DNA of 31,948 bases from FEN-1219 sp035644475 (GTDB taxonomy: Bacteria > Pseudomonadota > Gammaproteobacteria > Steroidobacterales > Rariloculaceae), in the NCBI GenBank assembly GCA_035644475.1, contig DASQOL010000042.1, forward strand, positions 1-31,948. The letters run 5' to 3'. Shown here piece after piece: positions 14,414 to 21,388 of the stretch. Position numbers and translations under genes: made by a program. Every line of letters starts with the position of its first letter. Positions within the stretch are counted from its first letter, which is position 1. A model generated the notes under the pieces. The model was given only the letters and a program-made list of their open reading frames with translations, had not been told where the DNA came from and ran no database searches.

Positions 14414-15926
14414 TCAGAAACAGCCGGTGAGCGTGAGGCTCGGCCCGCGATAGTCGAGGTCGAGCGCGCCGGTGACGCCGGCGTGGTCGAAATCGAGCGA
14501 CAGCCGGTCGAACACGTAGCCGAAGCCGAACGCGGCGCGGGCGAACGTTCGATGGGTCATCCCGAGGGAGATGAATAGCCTGCGGCCCGAACGGGGATCC
14601 AGGTCGAGCATGAACCAGCGCAGCTGCGCGTTGACCGCGAGCTTGCGGCGGAAATGCGCGTCGGCGGAGACGCCGACCGAGGGCAGCGGGCGCGAACGCC
14701 CCGGCCGCGCCCGCGAGCTCGAGGTCGAGCCGCAGGACGTGCACGCCGCCGTCGATCGTGACCTCCTTCCGCGGATCGTCGAGCACCGCGAACGCATAGC
14801 TCGCGCGCCAGTCGTCGAGCTGCGCGGCGGCTGCGCTCGAGCCGCGCGCTGCGGCGTAGCGCTCGATCTCGAGCCGGTGCCGGCCCGCGACGCGCACGCG
14901 CGCGTCGAGGTACGCGAGGTCGGCGCCACCGCCGGCGTCGCCGCCGCTCGCGCCCTCGACGAATGACGTGAGCCACGCGTGCGTGTCGGTAGCGGCCGCG
15001 GCCAACGTCACGGTCGCGATCGGGCGATCGCTCGGTCTCGGCCCTTCCGCCGCCGGCGTCATCGACCTGAACAGCGGCTGCAGATAGGCGGCCTGCAACG
15101 ACACGTAGGCGCGCCGTTCCGAGTCCACGATCGGACTGTCGGAGATCCCGGACCCGAAGCGCTCGAGGGAGACCTTGCCGCTGACAAGCCAACGCGGGCC
15201 GAGCTGCGTGCCCCATGACAGCGCCGCGGACCAGCCGTCGGCAGTGCTGCCGGCGTACGCCGACCGGTCCGGAGTCGCGACGGCCGCGGGCACGCCGAAA
15301 TAGTAGTCGACGAAGTCCGTGGCATAGCGGCGCAGCGCGAGCTCGGGTATCAGATATGAGCGCTTCCAGCGTATCGGCAGCGAGAACCGCAGCATGTGGC
15401 TCGCGCCCGAATGGTGGCGCAGCAAGTCGACGAAGGCCGTGTAGTCGACGTGGACGGGCCAGCCCCGCCAGCCGACCGTCGGGCCGATCTCGAGCGTCCA
15501 CGGCCGGTCGGGCAAGCCGCGCAGCTCGGGTGCGTCGGAGCTGTGGAAGCCGAGCGTCTGAAAACGAATCAGCGCGCCGAGCTCGAAGCTCGACTGCGGC
15601 ACCCAGCGCAGCCCGTAGCCGCCGTCGCGACTGAAGGCGAGATCGTCGTCGAACTCGCCGGGGAACACCGACGCGACCGCGGGGTACACCGCGATCGAGT
15701 CGCTCGCGCCCACGTACACGCTCTCCGCCGTCGCCGATCCGGCGCCGACCGCAAATTCGTTCAAGTCGAACTCGAGCAGCTTCTCGCGCAGATCCGCCTC
15801 GGCGGGCGGCGAAAGGCAGCCTGCCGCGGCCGCGGCGAGCCAGAGCTTCCTGCGTTTGGCCCGAATGCCGGCACGTCCGAATACGGGAAACCCGCATCGT
15901 AGAGGCGGCCCTGCACGCGCGAGCAT
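14414..15926 (-). pseudogene. MipA/OmpV-like outer-membrane protein with a 1-base frameshift
   Basis: Read from ATG 15926, the frame gives a signal peptide (KRRKLWLAAAAAGCLSPPAEA) and a MipA/OmpV-like barrel: FAVGAGSATAESVYVGASDS, GGYGLRWVPQSSFELGA, GPTVGWRGWPVHVDYTAFVD, then SAALSWGTQLGPRWLVSG. A second part, from about residue 310, looks like a further beta domain. Near 14688-14690 (a GGG run on the plus strand) sense moves to the next frame: AFAP continues as LPSVGVSADAHFRRKLAVN and ends GPSLTLTGCF with the terminal Phe of barrel proteins. Removing one base restores about 500 residues. Either the gene is newly inactivated or this is a sequencing error. It is divergent from the barrel gene at 16024. 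Confidence 0.75.
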
Positions 15927-16023
15927 GAGACGAAGGTCCGACTGCCCCCGCGAGCCTCGCCGGGTGATAGTGCGAGCCACACGAATCGTTGCGTTTCATC
16001 CGCAACTCAAGAGGCCCTCCAAG

Positions 16024-16848
16024 ATGCGTCGCGATCATGCGCCCCACCGCACCCTATGGCTCTGCGCTGTCTCAACGCTGCTCGTGTCGACCGCTCCCGC
16101 GTTCGCGCAAGTCGACCATGGCCCCGGCGGCCACGAGCGAGCAAGCGTGGCGGTCGGCGCGTTCGTCACCAACCGCGACACGCACGTGCGTCTCGACTCG
16201 GCGAGCGGAGCGGGCACCGACATCAACATGGAGGACGAGCTCGGCTTCGACCCGAGCATCACGGTCGCGCGACTCGACGGCCATTTCTGGTTCAACGAGC
16301 GGCACCGCTTCGACGCGACCTACTTCGACCTCAATCGCAGCGCCGAGCACAGGATCGACCGAACGATCAAGTTCGGCGATACGACGTATGCGATCAACAC
16401 GACGATCAGCGCCGAGCAGCAATTCCAAATCTTCAAGCTCGACTACACCTATGCGATCCTCGTCCCCGACCGCGGCTTCCTCGGCGTGACGGGCGGCCTC
16501 TACGTCTCGCAGTCGACGTACCAGCTGCGCGCCGGAGCCGCGAGCAACGAGAGCCAGGATCTTACCGCGCCGCTGCCCGTGCTCGGCCTGCGCGGCGATT
16601 TCGCATTCACCGACCGGATCACGCTCGGCGGCGCCTGGGAATGGTTCGGGTTCGAGTCGGACAGCGTCGACGGGCGTCTCGTCGACTTCTATGTCGGCGC
16701 GGACTATCGCATCACGAAGCGCTTCTCCACCGGCCTCGCCTACAACAGGGTGACCACAAGCTTGGGGGCGCGCAAAGACCACGGCTTCGAGGGCCGCCTG
16801 TCATGGACGTACGACGGCATGCTGTTGTACGCGAAGTTCGACTTCTGA
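16024..16848 (+). CDS. Outer-membrane beta-barrel protein
   Basis: 274 residues. A Sec signal (LWLCAVSTLLVSTAPAFA) is followed by alternating amphipathic strands such as ERASVAVGAFVTNRDTHVRL, GHFWFNERHRFDATYFDLN, RGFLGVTGGLYVSQSTYQLR and RITLGGAWEWFGFES. It ends in GMLLYAKFDF, with the C-terminal Phe recognised by the BAM machinery. The pattern suggests a 10-12-strand barrel. ATG 16024 is the start that opens with the basic n-region of the signal. The gene is divergent from the frameshifted barrel gene and precedes DUF1622 by 19 bp, so those two may be co-transcribed. I cannot assign a substrate. Confidence 0.75.
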   Translation: MRRDHAPHRTLWLCAVSTLLVSTAPAFAQVDHGPGGHERASVAVGAFVTNRDTHVRLDSASGAGTDINMEDELGFDPSITVARLDGHFWFNERHRFDATYFDLNRSAEHRIDRTIKFGDTTYAINTTISAEQQFQIFKLDYTYAILVPDRGFLGVTGGLYVSQSTYQLRAGAASNESQDLTAPLPVLGLRGDFAFTDRITLGGAWEWFGFESDSVDGRLVDFYVGADYRITKRFSTGLAYNRVTTSLGARKDHGFEGRLSWTYDGMLLYAKFDF

Positions 16849-16867
16849 GCCCGGCGCGCCAGCGGCG

Positions 16868-17257
16868 ATGAACCAGACGGGCGACGCATCGGAGCACATC
16901 TATCTCGTGTGGATCGAGCGCGGGGCGCTCACGATCGAAGGGCTCGCGGTGCTCTTGATCGTGGGCTTCGCGCTCGTGGCGACGGTGATCTGGGCGTACC
17001 GATCGTTCACGCAGCCCGACGTGTCCGGCGTATACACGAGCTACCGCACGACGCTGGCGCGCTCGCTGTTGCTCGGCCTCGAGCTGCTGGTCGCCGCGGA
17101 CATCGTCCGCACGGTCGCGCTCGACACCACCGTCGCGAACATCCTCGGCCTCGCGATGCTGGTGCTGATCCGGACGTTCCTGAGCTGGTCGCTCGTGGTC
17201 GAGATCGAGGGCCGTTGGCCGTGGCAGTCGAAGGCCGCGGCCGGCGCCGAAGCGTGA
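16868..17257 (+). CDS. DUF1622-family membrane protein
   Basis: 129 residues with three transmembrane helices: about 22-43 (LTIEGLAVLLIVGFALVATVIW), 65-85 (LARSLLLGLELLVAADIVRTV) and 90-110 (VANILGLAMLVLIRTFLSWSL). The order and the LGLELLVAADIVRT and RTFLSWSLVVEIEGRWPW motifs are typical of DUF1622. The function of the family is unknown. Its stop overlaps a possible GTG start of the next gene, so it is probably translationally linked to the FGE-like gene. Confidence 0.8.
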   Translation: MNQTGDASEHIYLVWIERGALTIEGLAVLLIVGFALVATVIWAYRSFTQPDVSGVYTSYRTTLARSLLLGLELLVAADIVRTVALDTTVANILGLAMLVLIRTFLSWSLVVEIEGRWPWQSKAAAGAEA

Positions 17258-17274
17258 CGAAGACGGAGACGGAG

Positions 17275-18279
17275 ATGCAACTCGAAGAACACTGCGAGCA
17301 CGCCGCGGCGACCGCGCCGGCGGCGGTCAGGGCGAAGCCGGCGCCCGCGGGCATGGTGCACATCGAAGGAAGCACGTTCACGATGGGCTCGGACTCGCAC
17401 TATCCGGAAGAGGCGCCGGCGCATCCGGTCACCGTGTCGACGTTCTGGATCGACGTGACGGCCGTGACCAATACCGACTACGCCCGCTTCGTCGCCGCCA
17501 CCGGCTACGTGACCGTGGCGGAGCGCCCGCTCGACCCCGCGCAGTTTCCCGGCGCCGACCCCGCGCTGCTCGTGCCCGGCGGTCTCGTGTTCCAGCAGCC
17601 CCCGCACCGCGTCGACCTGCGCGACTTCCACAACTGGTGGGCCTACGTCCCGGGCGCGTGCTGGCGCCATCCCGAGGGGCCGCGAAGCTCCGTCGAGGAG
17701 CGGCAGGACCACCCGGTGGTGCAAGTCGCGTTCGAGGACGCCGCCGCCTACGCGGAATGGGCCGGCAAGTCTTTGCCCACCGAAGCCGAATGGGAGTACG
17801 CCGCCCGCGGCGGCCTCGACGGCGCCGAGTTCTGCTGGGGCGACGAGCTTGCACCGGGCGGCGTGGAGCGCGCGAACTACTGGCAAGGCGAGTTCCCGTG
17901 GCAGAACGCCTGCGCCGACGGATTCGCGCGGACGGCGCCGGTCCGCTCGTTTCCGCCGAACGGCTACGGGTTGTACGAAATGGCCGGCAACACCTGGGAA
18001 TGGACGGCGGACTGGTATCGCGATCGGCACAAGCAGCCGCAGGCGCAGAAGAGCTGCTGCGCGCCGGTGAATCCGCGCGGCCCGTCGGTCGAGCACAGCT
18101 ACGATCCGTGCTCGCCGAAAATCCGGATTCCGCGCAAGGTGTTGAAGGGCGGCTCGTTCCTCTGCGCGCCGAACTACTGCCGCCGCTATCGGCCGGCGGC
18201 GCGCTATGCGCAGATGGTCGACACCGGAACCTGCCACGTCGGCTTCCGCTGCGTCCGACGCGAGAGCGCCGCGGCCTGA
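17275..18279 (+). CDS. Formylglycine-generating enzyme (SUMF1/FGE) homologue
   Basis: 334 residues, nearly all an FGE-sulfatase domain: GMVHIEGSTFTMGSDSHYPEEAPAHPVTV at the start, PVVQVAFEDAAAYAEWAGKSLPTEAEWEYAARGG in the middle, MAGNTWEWTADWY, and the C-terminal KGGSFLCAPNYCRRYRPAAR...HVGFRCVRRE. The two cysteines four residues apart match the copper-binding catalytic pair of true formylglycine-generating enzymes (human Cys336/Cys341), so this copy should be able to convert Cys in CxPxR sequences of sulfatases to formylglycine. No sulfatase is in the window. ATG 17275 has GGAG just upstream; GTG 17254 is an alternative. Probably cytoplasmic and co-transcribed with DUF1622. Confidence 0.88.
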   Translation: MQLEEHCEHAAATAPAAVRAKPAPAGMVHIEGSTFTMGSDSHYPEEAPAHPVTVSTFWIDVTAVTNTDYARFVAATGYVTVAERPLDPAQFPGADPALLVPGGLVFQQPPHRVDLRDFHNWWAYVPGACWRHPEGPRSSVEERQDHPVVQVAFEDAAAYAEWAGKSLPTEAEWEYAARGGLDGAEFCWGDELAPGGVERANYWQGEFPWQNACADGFARTAPVRSFPPNGYGLYEMAGNTWEWTADWYRDRHKQPQAQKSCCAPVNPRGPSVEHSYDPCSPKIRIPRKVLKGGSFLCAPNYCRRYRPAARYAQMVDTGTCHVGFRCVRRESAAA

Positions 18280-18303
18280 GCGCACCCGGCTCCGCACATT
18301 GGA

Positions 18304-18318
18304 CCACGGGCCAATGGC
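18304..18318 (+). promoter_or_regulatory. Recurrent box before the second HdeD-like gene
   Basis: CCACGGGCCAATGGC at 18304-18318, with two changes in the left half. It is followed by GGCTG as at the DUF202 copy. The -10 position is GC-rich. It lies ~60 bp upstream of the GGAGGT/ATG 18380 start. Confidence 0.4.
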
Positions 18319-18379
18319 GGCTGCGCGCGCGTTCGCGTCTGCTCTCACGCCCATGGGCGTATCTACTTTGGAGGTCGAC

Positions 18380-19012
18380 ATGACCGCATCGACGCTGTCC
18401 GCCAGGGTGCGCGGAGGACCGAACGCGCCGACGGGCCCGCTGGCCGACGCGCTGCACAGGGTCTGGTGGACGGTGATGCTGCGCGGCATCGCGGCGCTGC
18501 TGTTCGGCATCGTCGTGCTCGCTTGGCCGGGGCTCGCGTTCGCGACGCTGCTCGTGATGTTCGGCGTCTTCTGCCTCGCCGACGGCGTGATCGGCATCTG
18601 GGCAGCAATCTCGGGCGGCAGCGATCACCGTTGGCTGCAGCTCGTTTGGGCGCTCGTGAGCGTCGGCGCGGGACTCGCAACGCTGCTCGTGCCCGGCGTG
18701 ACGGCGCTCGCCCTCCTCTTCTACATCGGCGCGTGGGCGGTGACGAGCGGCGTGCTGCAGATCGTAAGCGCGATCCAGTTACGCCGCGAGATCGAAGGCG
18801 AGTGGCTGTTGATGTTGAACGGGTTGCTCGCGGTCGTGTTCGGCCTCCTGCTGTTCGCGCGGCCGGGGGCGGGCGCGATGGCCATCGTAACGATTCTCGG
18901 CGTGTTCGCCATCGCTTCGGGCGTCGCGCTGATCCTGCTCGGGTGGCGTGCACGAAGCTTCCTGCACGCGGCCACGAGCGGAGAGCAGCAGCGCAAATCA
19001 GCGCGCGCCTGA
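18380..19012 (+). CDS. HdeD-family membrane protein (second copy)
   Basis: A 210-residue inner-membrane protein with six hydrophobic segments in three hairpins (MLRGIAALLFGIVVLAWPGL, LVWALVSVGAGLATLLVPGV, LLMLNGLLAVVFGLLLFARPGA and intervening helices), the internal threefold repeat of HdeD/DUF308. The start is well supported: GGAGGTCGAC immediately precedes ATG 18380. It has an extra ~25-residue N-terminal tail compared with the copy at 9460. By analogy with E. coli HdeD it may act in envelope stress or acid tolerance, but that is inference. The recurrent box lies upstream, as it does for the operon of the other HdeD-like gene. Confidence 0.85.
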   Translation: MTASTLSARVRGGPNAPTGPLADALHRVWWTVMLRGIAALLFGIVVLAWPGLAFATLLVMFGVFCLADGVIGIWAAISGGSDHRWLQLVWALVSVGAGLATLLVPGVTALALLFYIGAWAVTSGVLQIVSAIQLRREIEGEWLLMLNGLLAVVFGLLLFARPGAGAMAIVTILGVFAIASGVALILLGWRARSFLHAATSGEQQRKSARA

Positions 19013-19060
19013 GCCGCCGCCTCTAACGAACGACGCCGACGCGCCGCTCGCCGCGCGCGA

Positions 19061-19075
19061 CCTTGGTCCCGCCGG
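19061..19075 (+). promoter_or_regulatory. Recurrent box before the LPxTxS-tailed protein gene
   Basis: CCTTGGTCCCGCCGG at 19061-19075. The left half is identical to the copies at 12509 and 25427 and the right half is degenerate. GGATCC follows at the usual spacing. It lies 45 bp upstream of ATG 19120. Confidence 0.4.
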
Positions 19076-19119
19076 CTCGTGCGCGCACGCCACGGATCCA
19101 CTGGGAGAGGAGCACGCCA

Positions 19120-19740
19120 ATGTTCACGAAGAGAATCTGCTTTGCCGCGCTGATCTGCGTCGCGGCGTTCGCCGGCGGCGCGGCGCTCGCGCAGCGCACC
19201 GACACGGCGTTCATGTCCACCGGCCTGCGCTGCAGCGACATCACGTGGCAACCCTCCGTCGTCGCGCGCTATCCGCACGTCGCCGATGCGTGCCAAGGCG
19301 TGGTCCGGTACAACGGCACCTACTTCGTGAAATTCATGGGCACCGTGCAATCGGTGTCCGGGAATGGCCAGCGCGTCAGCCTAAAATTCAACGGCGTGGA
19401 CGACATGACCACGCTCACTCCAGCGGAGAGCTCGCGGCTCTTCATCGCCGGGCAGTCGTACGCGTTCCACGACCTGTCACGTGGCCAGGAGCTCACGTTC
19501 CACGTCCCGGCTACTGAATTCGTGGCGTATTTCTTCGAGCCGCGGTCCGAGACGGAATTCGTCGCGGTGCAGTTCGACCAGCCCCTGGCCACCCCGTCGG
19601 TGCGCCTCACCGCCGCCGCGCCGGCGGCGCGCACACTGCCGCCGACATCGAGCTGGCTGTCGACAATCGGCCTCACCGGCGTGCTGATGTTCGCGGTAGG
19701 CGTCGCGCTCGTCGTGCCGGCGATCGCGAGCCGGCGTTGA
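19120..19740 (+). CDS. Exported protein with LPxTxS C-terminal membrane tail
   Basis: 206 residues of unknown function. A Sec signal (KRICFAALICVAAFAGGAALA) is at the N-terminus. The mature region is beta-rich with a Cys pair (LRCSDITW, DACQGVVRY). The C-terminus is tripartite: LPPTSSWLSTIGLTG, then a hydrophobic helix, then a short basic end (ASRR), resembling sorting tails of the LPxTG or PEP-CTERM type in organisation, although a plain C-terminal anchor is equally possible. GGAGAGGAG lies about 8 nt before ATG 19120, fixing the start. The recurrent box precedes it. Confidence 0.7.
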   Translation: MFTKRICFAALICVAAFAGGAALAQRTDTAFMSTGLRCSDITWQPSVVARYPHVADACQGVVRYNGTYFVKFMGTVQSVSGNGQRVSLKFNGVDDMTTLTPAESSRLFIAGQSYAFHDLSRGQELTFHVPATEFVAYFFEPRSETEFVAVQFDQPLATPSVRLTAAAPAARTLPPTSSWLSTIGLTGVLMFAVGVALVVPAIASRR

Positions 19741-19790
19741 CCAATGCTCATTTGTATCTATCGCGCAACAATAACCGGGACGACGTTGGC

Positions 19791-19829
19791 CCAAAGTCCG
19801 ATGGCCGCCAGGTCCGGCAGCCGTAGAGT
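19791..19829 (+). promoter_or_regulatory. Recurrent box with TAGAGT -10, distal promoter of regulator operon
   Basis: CCAAAGTCCGATGGC at 19791-19805 and TAGAGT at 19824-19829, starting 24 nt after the GTCC core. Core, spacing and TAGAGTCCC are identical to the site at 6487 before the first kinase operon. Confidence 0.6.
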
Positions 19830-20071
19830 CCCAACCAATGTGAGCCATGCAAACAACTTGGCGCGCCCGAGATAACGCAGGAGAACCGCGAAACAGGAAT
19901 CGGCGAGGCCAGTGCCGCAACCGGCGACGAAAACACCGGAACGCCGCGCCCGCCCCGATCGGCTGCAGCGTTGCTAATGTAGAGACGGCGGGATTATTCT
20001 GGCGGTGTTGCCGAAATTAGAAGAACCGCATACGAGGGAAATGCAGCCGGACGGGCTGAACAATCGATCGG

Positions 20072-20086
20072 CCAAAGTCCCGTCCG
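20072..20086 (+). promoter_or_regulatory. Recurrent box, proximal copy before the regulator gene
   Basis: CCAAAGTCCCGTCCG, with an intact left half and core and a weak right half. A TAGGTC lies 32 nt after the core, not 24, so it may be a bound site rather than a core promoter. It is 106 bp upstream of ATG 20193. Confidence 0.45.
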
Positions 20087-20192
20087 CGGTGGGGTGGAGC
20101 GAATCGAAAAAGTAGGTCCCGCGGTTCGCGTCGACGCCGATCGGATCGGCCGAGCGAGACCGACGTGGCACCCGCAACACGAGGGGGGATAT

Positions 20193-20888
20193 ATGGACGT
20201 AGACAATACCGGGGCGCGGAACAACCTACCGCGAAGTACGCGAGCGCGCGACGGCAGCGAAAGCCTGATAGCAGAGCAACCGGTGGTCTTCGTCGTCGAC
20301 GACGACGCCACGGTGCTGCGTTCCATCGAGCGACTGCTGCGCTGTCACGGGCTCCCCGTGCGGCCCTTCGCGTCGCCCGGGGCGTTCCTCCGGGCCATCG
20401 ATCCGTCGACGCCCGGCTGCGTGCTGCTCGATCTGTCGCTGCCGGGGTCGACCGGCCTCGACGTACAAACGCAGCTGCTCGCGTCGGGCAACCTTCAGCC
20501 GATCGTATTCTTGTCGGGCTACGGAACGATCCGCGCGAGCGTGCAGGCGATGAAGGCCGGCGCCGTCGACTTCATCGAGAAGCCGTTCGAGGAGAGCACA
20601 CTCATCGCCACCGTGGAGCGCGCGATCGAGCGCGACCGCGAGCAGCGCGCGCGTCGCATCGAGGGCGAAGCGTACACGGCGCGGCTCGAGTTGCTCACGC
20701 CGCGCGAGCGCCAAGTGCTCCGGCATGTGATAGCGGGCCGGCTGAACAAGCAGATCGCGGCGCGGCTCGGCACGGCCGAGAAGACGATCAAGGTGCATCG
20801 CGCGCGCGTGATGTACAAGATGTCGGTGCGCTCGGTCGCCGAGCTCACGCGAGTCGCCGACTTCATCGGCATCCAACCCGAAGCGTAG
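20193..20888 (+). CDS. FixJ-family response regulator (receiver plus LuxR-type HTH)
   Basis: 231 residues. Residues ~28-145 are a receiver: VVFVVDDDATV (acidic pocket), phospho-acceptor Asp in CVLLDLSLPGSTGLD, Ser in VFLSGYGTI and Lys in IEKPFEE. A short linker leads to a GerE/LuxR-type HTH: LTPRERQVLRHVIAGRLNKQIAARLG then KTIKVHRARVMYKM. This is the FixJ/StyR/TodT class, which binds DNA as a phosphorylated dimer. GAGGGGGG just before ATG 20193 fixes the start. It is the only full-length DNA-binding two-component regulator in the window, making it the best candidate to bind the recurrent box, two copies of which precede it. The next regulator gene starts 23 bp downstream. Confidence 0.9.
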   Translation: MDVDNTGARNNLPRSTRARDGSESLIAEQPVVFVVDDDATVLRSIERLLRCHGLPVRPFASPGAFLRAIDPSTPGCVLLDLSLPGSTGLDVQTQLLASGNLQPIVFLSGYGTIRASVQAMKAGAVDFIEKPFEESTLIATVERAIERDREQRARRIEGEAYTARLELLTPRERQVLRHVIAGRLNKQIAARLGTAEKTIKVHRARVMYKMSVRSVAELTRVADFIGIQPEA

Positions 20889-20911
20889 CGCCGGGCGCCG
20901 GTCTCGAAGCC

Positions 20912-21304
20912 ATGCGGAGCACGGCGCCGACCGTCGTCGTGATCGACGACGAGGACTCCGTTCGAAAGGCGCTCGTACGCCTGTTGCGCTCGGCGGACTT
21001 CCAAGCGGTCTCGTTCTCGTCCGTGCGCGCATTCCTCGCCGACTTCGAGTCGCTCGAGATGGATTGTCTCGTCATCGACCTGCAGATGCCCGACATGACG
21101 GGGCTCGACCTGCAGCGCTACCTGCGCATGGTGCGGCCCGACGTGGCCGTGCCGGTGGTGATCATCACCGCGCACGACGAGCCCGGCACGCGCGAGCGCT
21201 GCTACGCGGCGGGTGTGTCCGCGTATTTCCCGAAGCCGGTCGGCGCCGTGACGCTGCTGGCCGAGCTCGACAGGATCACCGATCGCGCACGAAGCACCGC
21301 CTGA
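20912..21304 (+). CDS. Single-domain response regulator, paralogue of the one at 8861
   Basis: 130 residues, a receiver only: VVVIDDEDSV, phospho-acceptor Asp in LVIDLQMPDMTG, Thr in IITAHDE and Lys in FPKPVG. More than half of its residues match the receiver at 8861-9376, including DLQMPDMTGLDLQRYLRMV and the AHDEPG...CAAGV region. The start ATG 20912 gives a standard-length receiver. It is in an operon with the FixJ-type regulator. The lack of an output domain suggests it competes for or relays phosphate from one of the two kinases (inference). Confidence 0.88.
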   Translation: MRSTAPTVVVIDDEDSVRKALVRLLRSADFQAVSFSSVRAFLADFESLEMDCLVIDLQMPDMTGLDLQRYLRMVRPDVAVPVVIITAHDEPGTRERCYAAGVSAYFPKPVGAVTLLAELDRITDRARSTA

Positions 21305-21318
21305 CTCGGCCGGTTGCA

Positions 21319-21358
21319 CGAAAGTCCAATGGCCGCTCTGCGAGCGGCTGCCGATGAT
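21319..21358 (+). promoter_or_regulatory. Recurrent box and -10-like element before the DUF481 gene
   Basis: CGAAAGTCCAATGGC at 21319-21333, and GATGAT at 21353-21358 beginning 25 nt after the core. Downstream ATG 21389 is ~30 nt away. The box begins 14 bp after the stop of the preceding regulator gene. Confidence 0.55.
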
Positions 21359-21388
21359 CCCGAGCCACAAGCGATCGTGAGAAACGAC

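Larger units (their letters stand above)
19741..20192. promoter_or_regulatory. Long upstream region of the second regulator operon
   Basis: No convincing gene. It holds two copies of the recurrent box (19791 and 20072) in the direction of the regulator gene. A reading frame of about 58 codons from ATG 19847 is Arg/Asn-rich and without a ribosome site, so I do not call it. A transcript from the first box would have a leader of ~355 nt, long enough for RNA-level control. Confidence 0.5.

Noticed and set aside
13611..15980. A single 789-residue frame fusing an outer-membrane barrel with a DUF3313 protein
   Set aside because: The middle portion is Arg/Pro-rich nonsense, the barrel clearly continues in the neighbouring frame, and the DUF3313 part has its own ribosome site and signal peptide. 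The fusion is a by-product of a one-base shift.
19847..20023. A ~58-codon frame starting just after the distal promoter of the regulator operon
   Set aside because: Very rich in Arg and Asn, no ribosome site, and its start would be only ~10 nt from the predicted transcription start.
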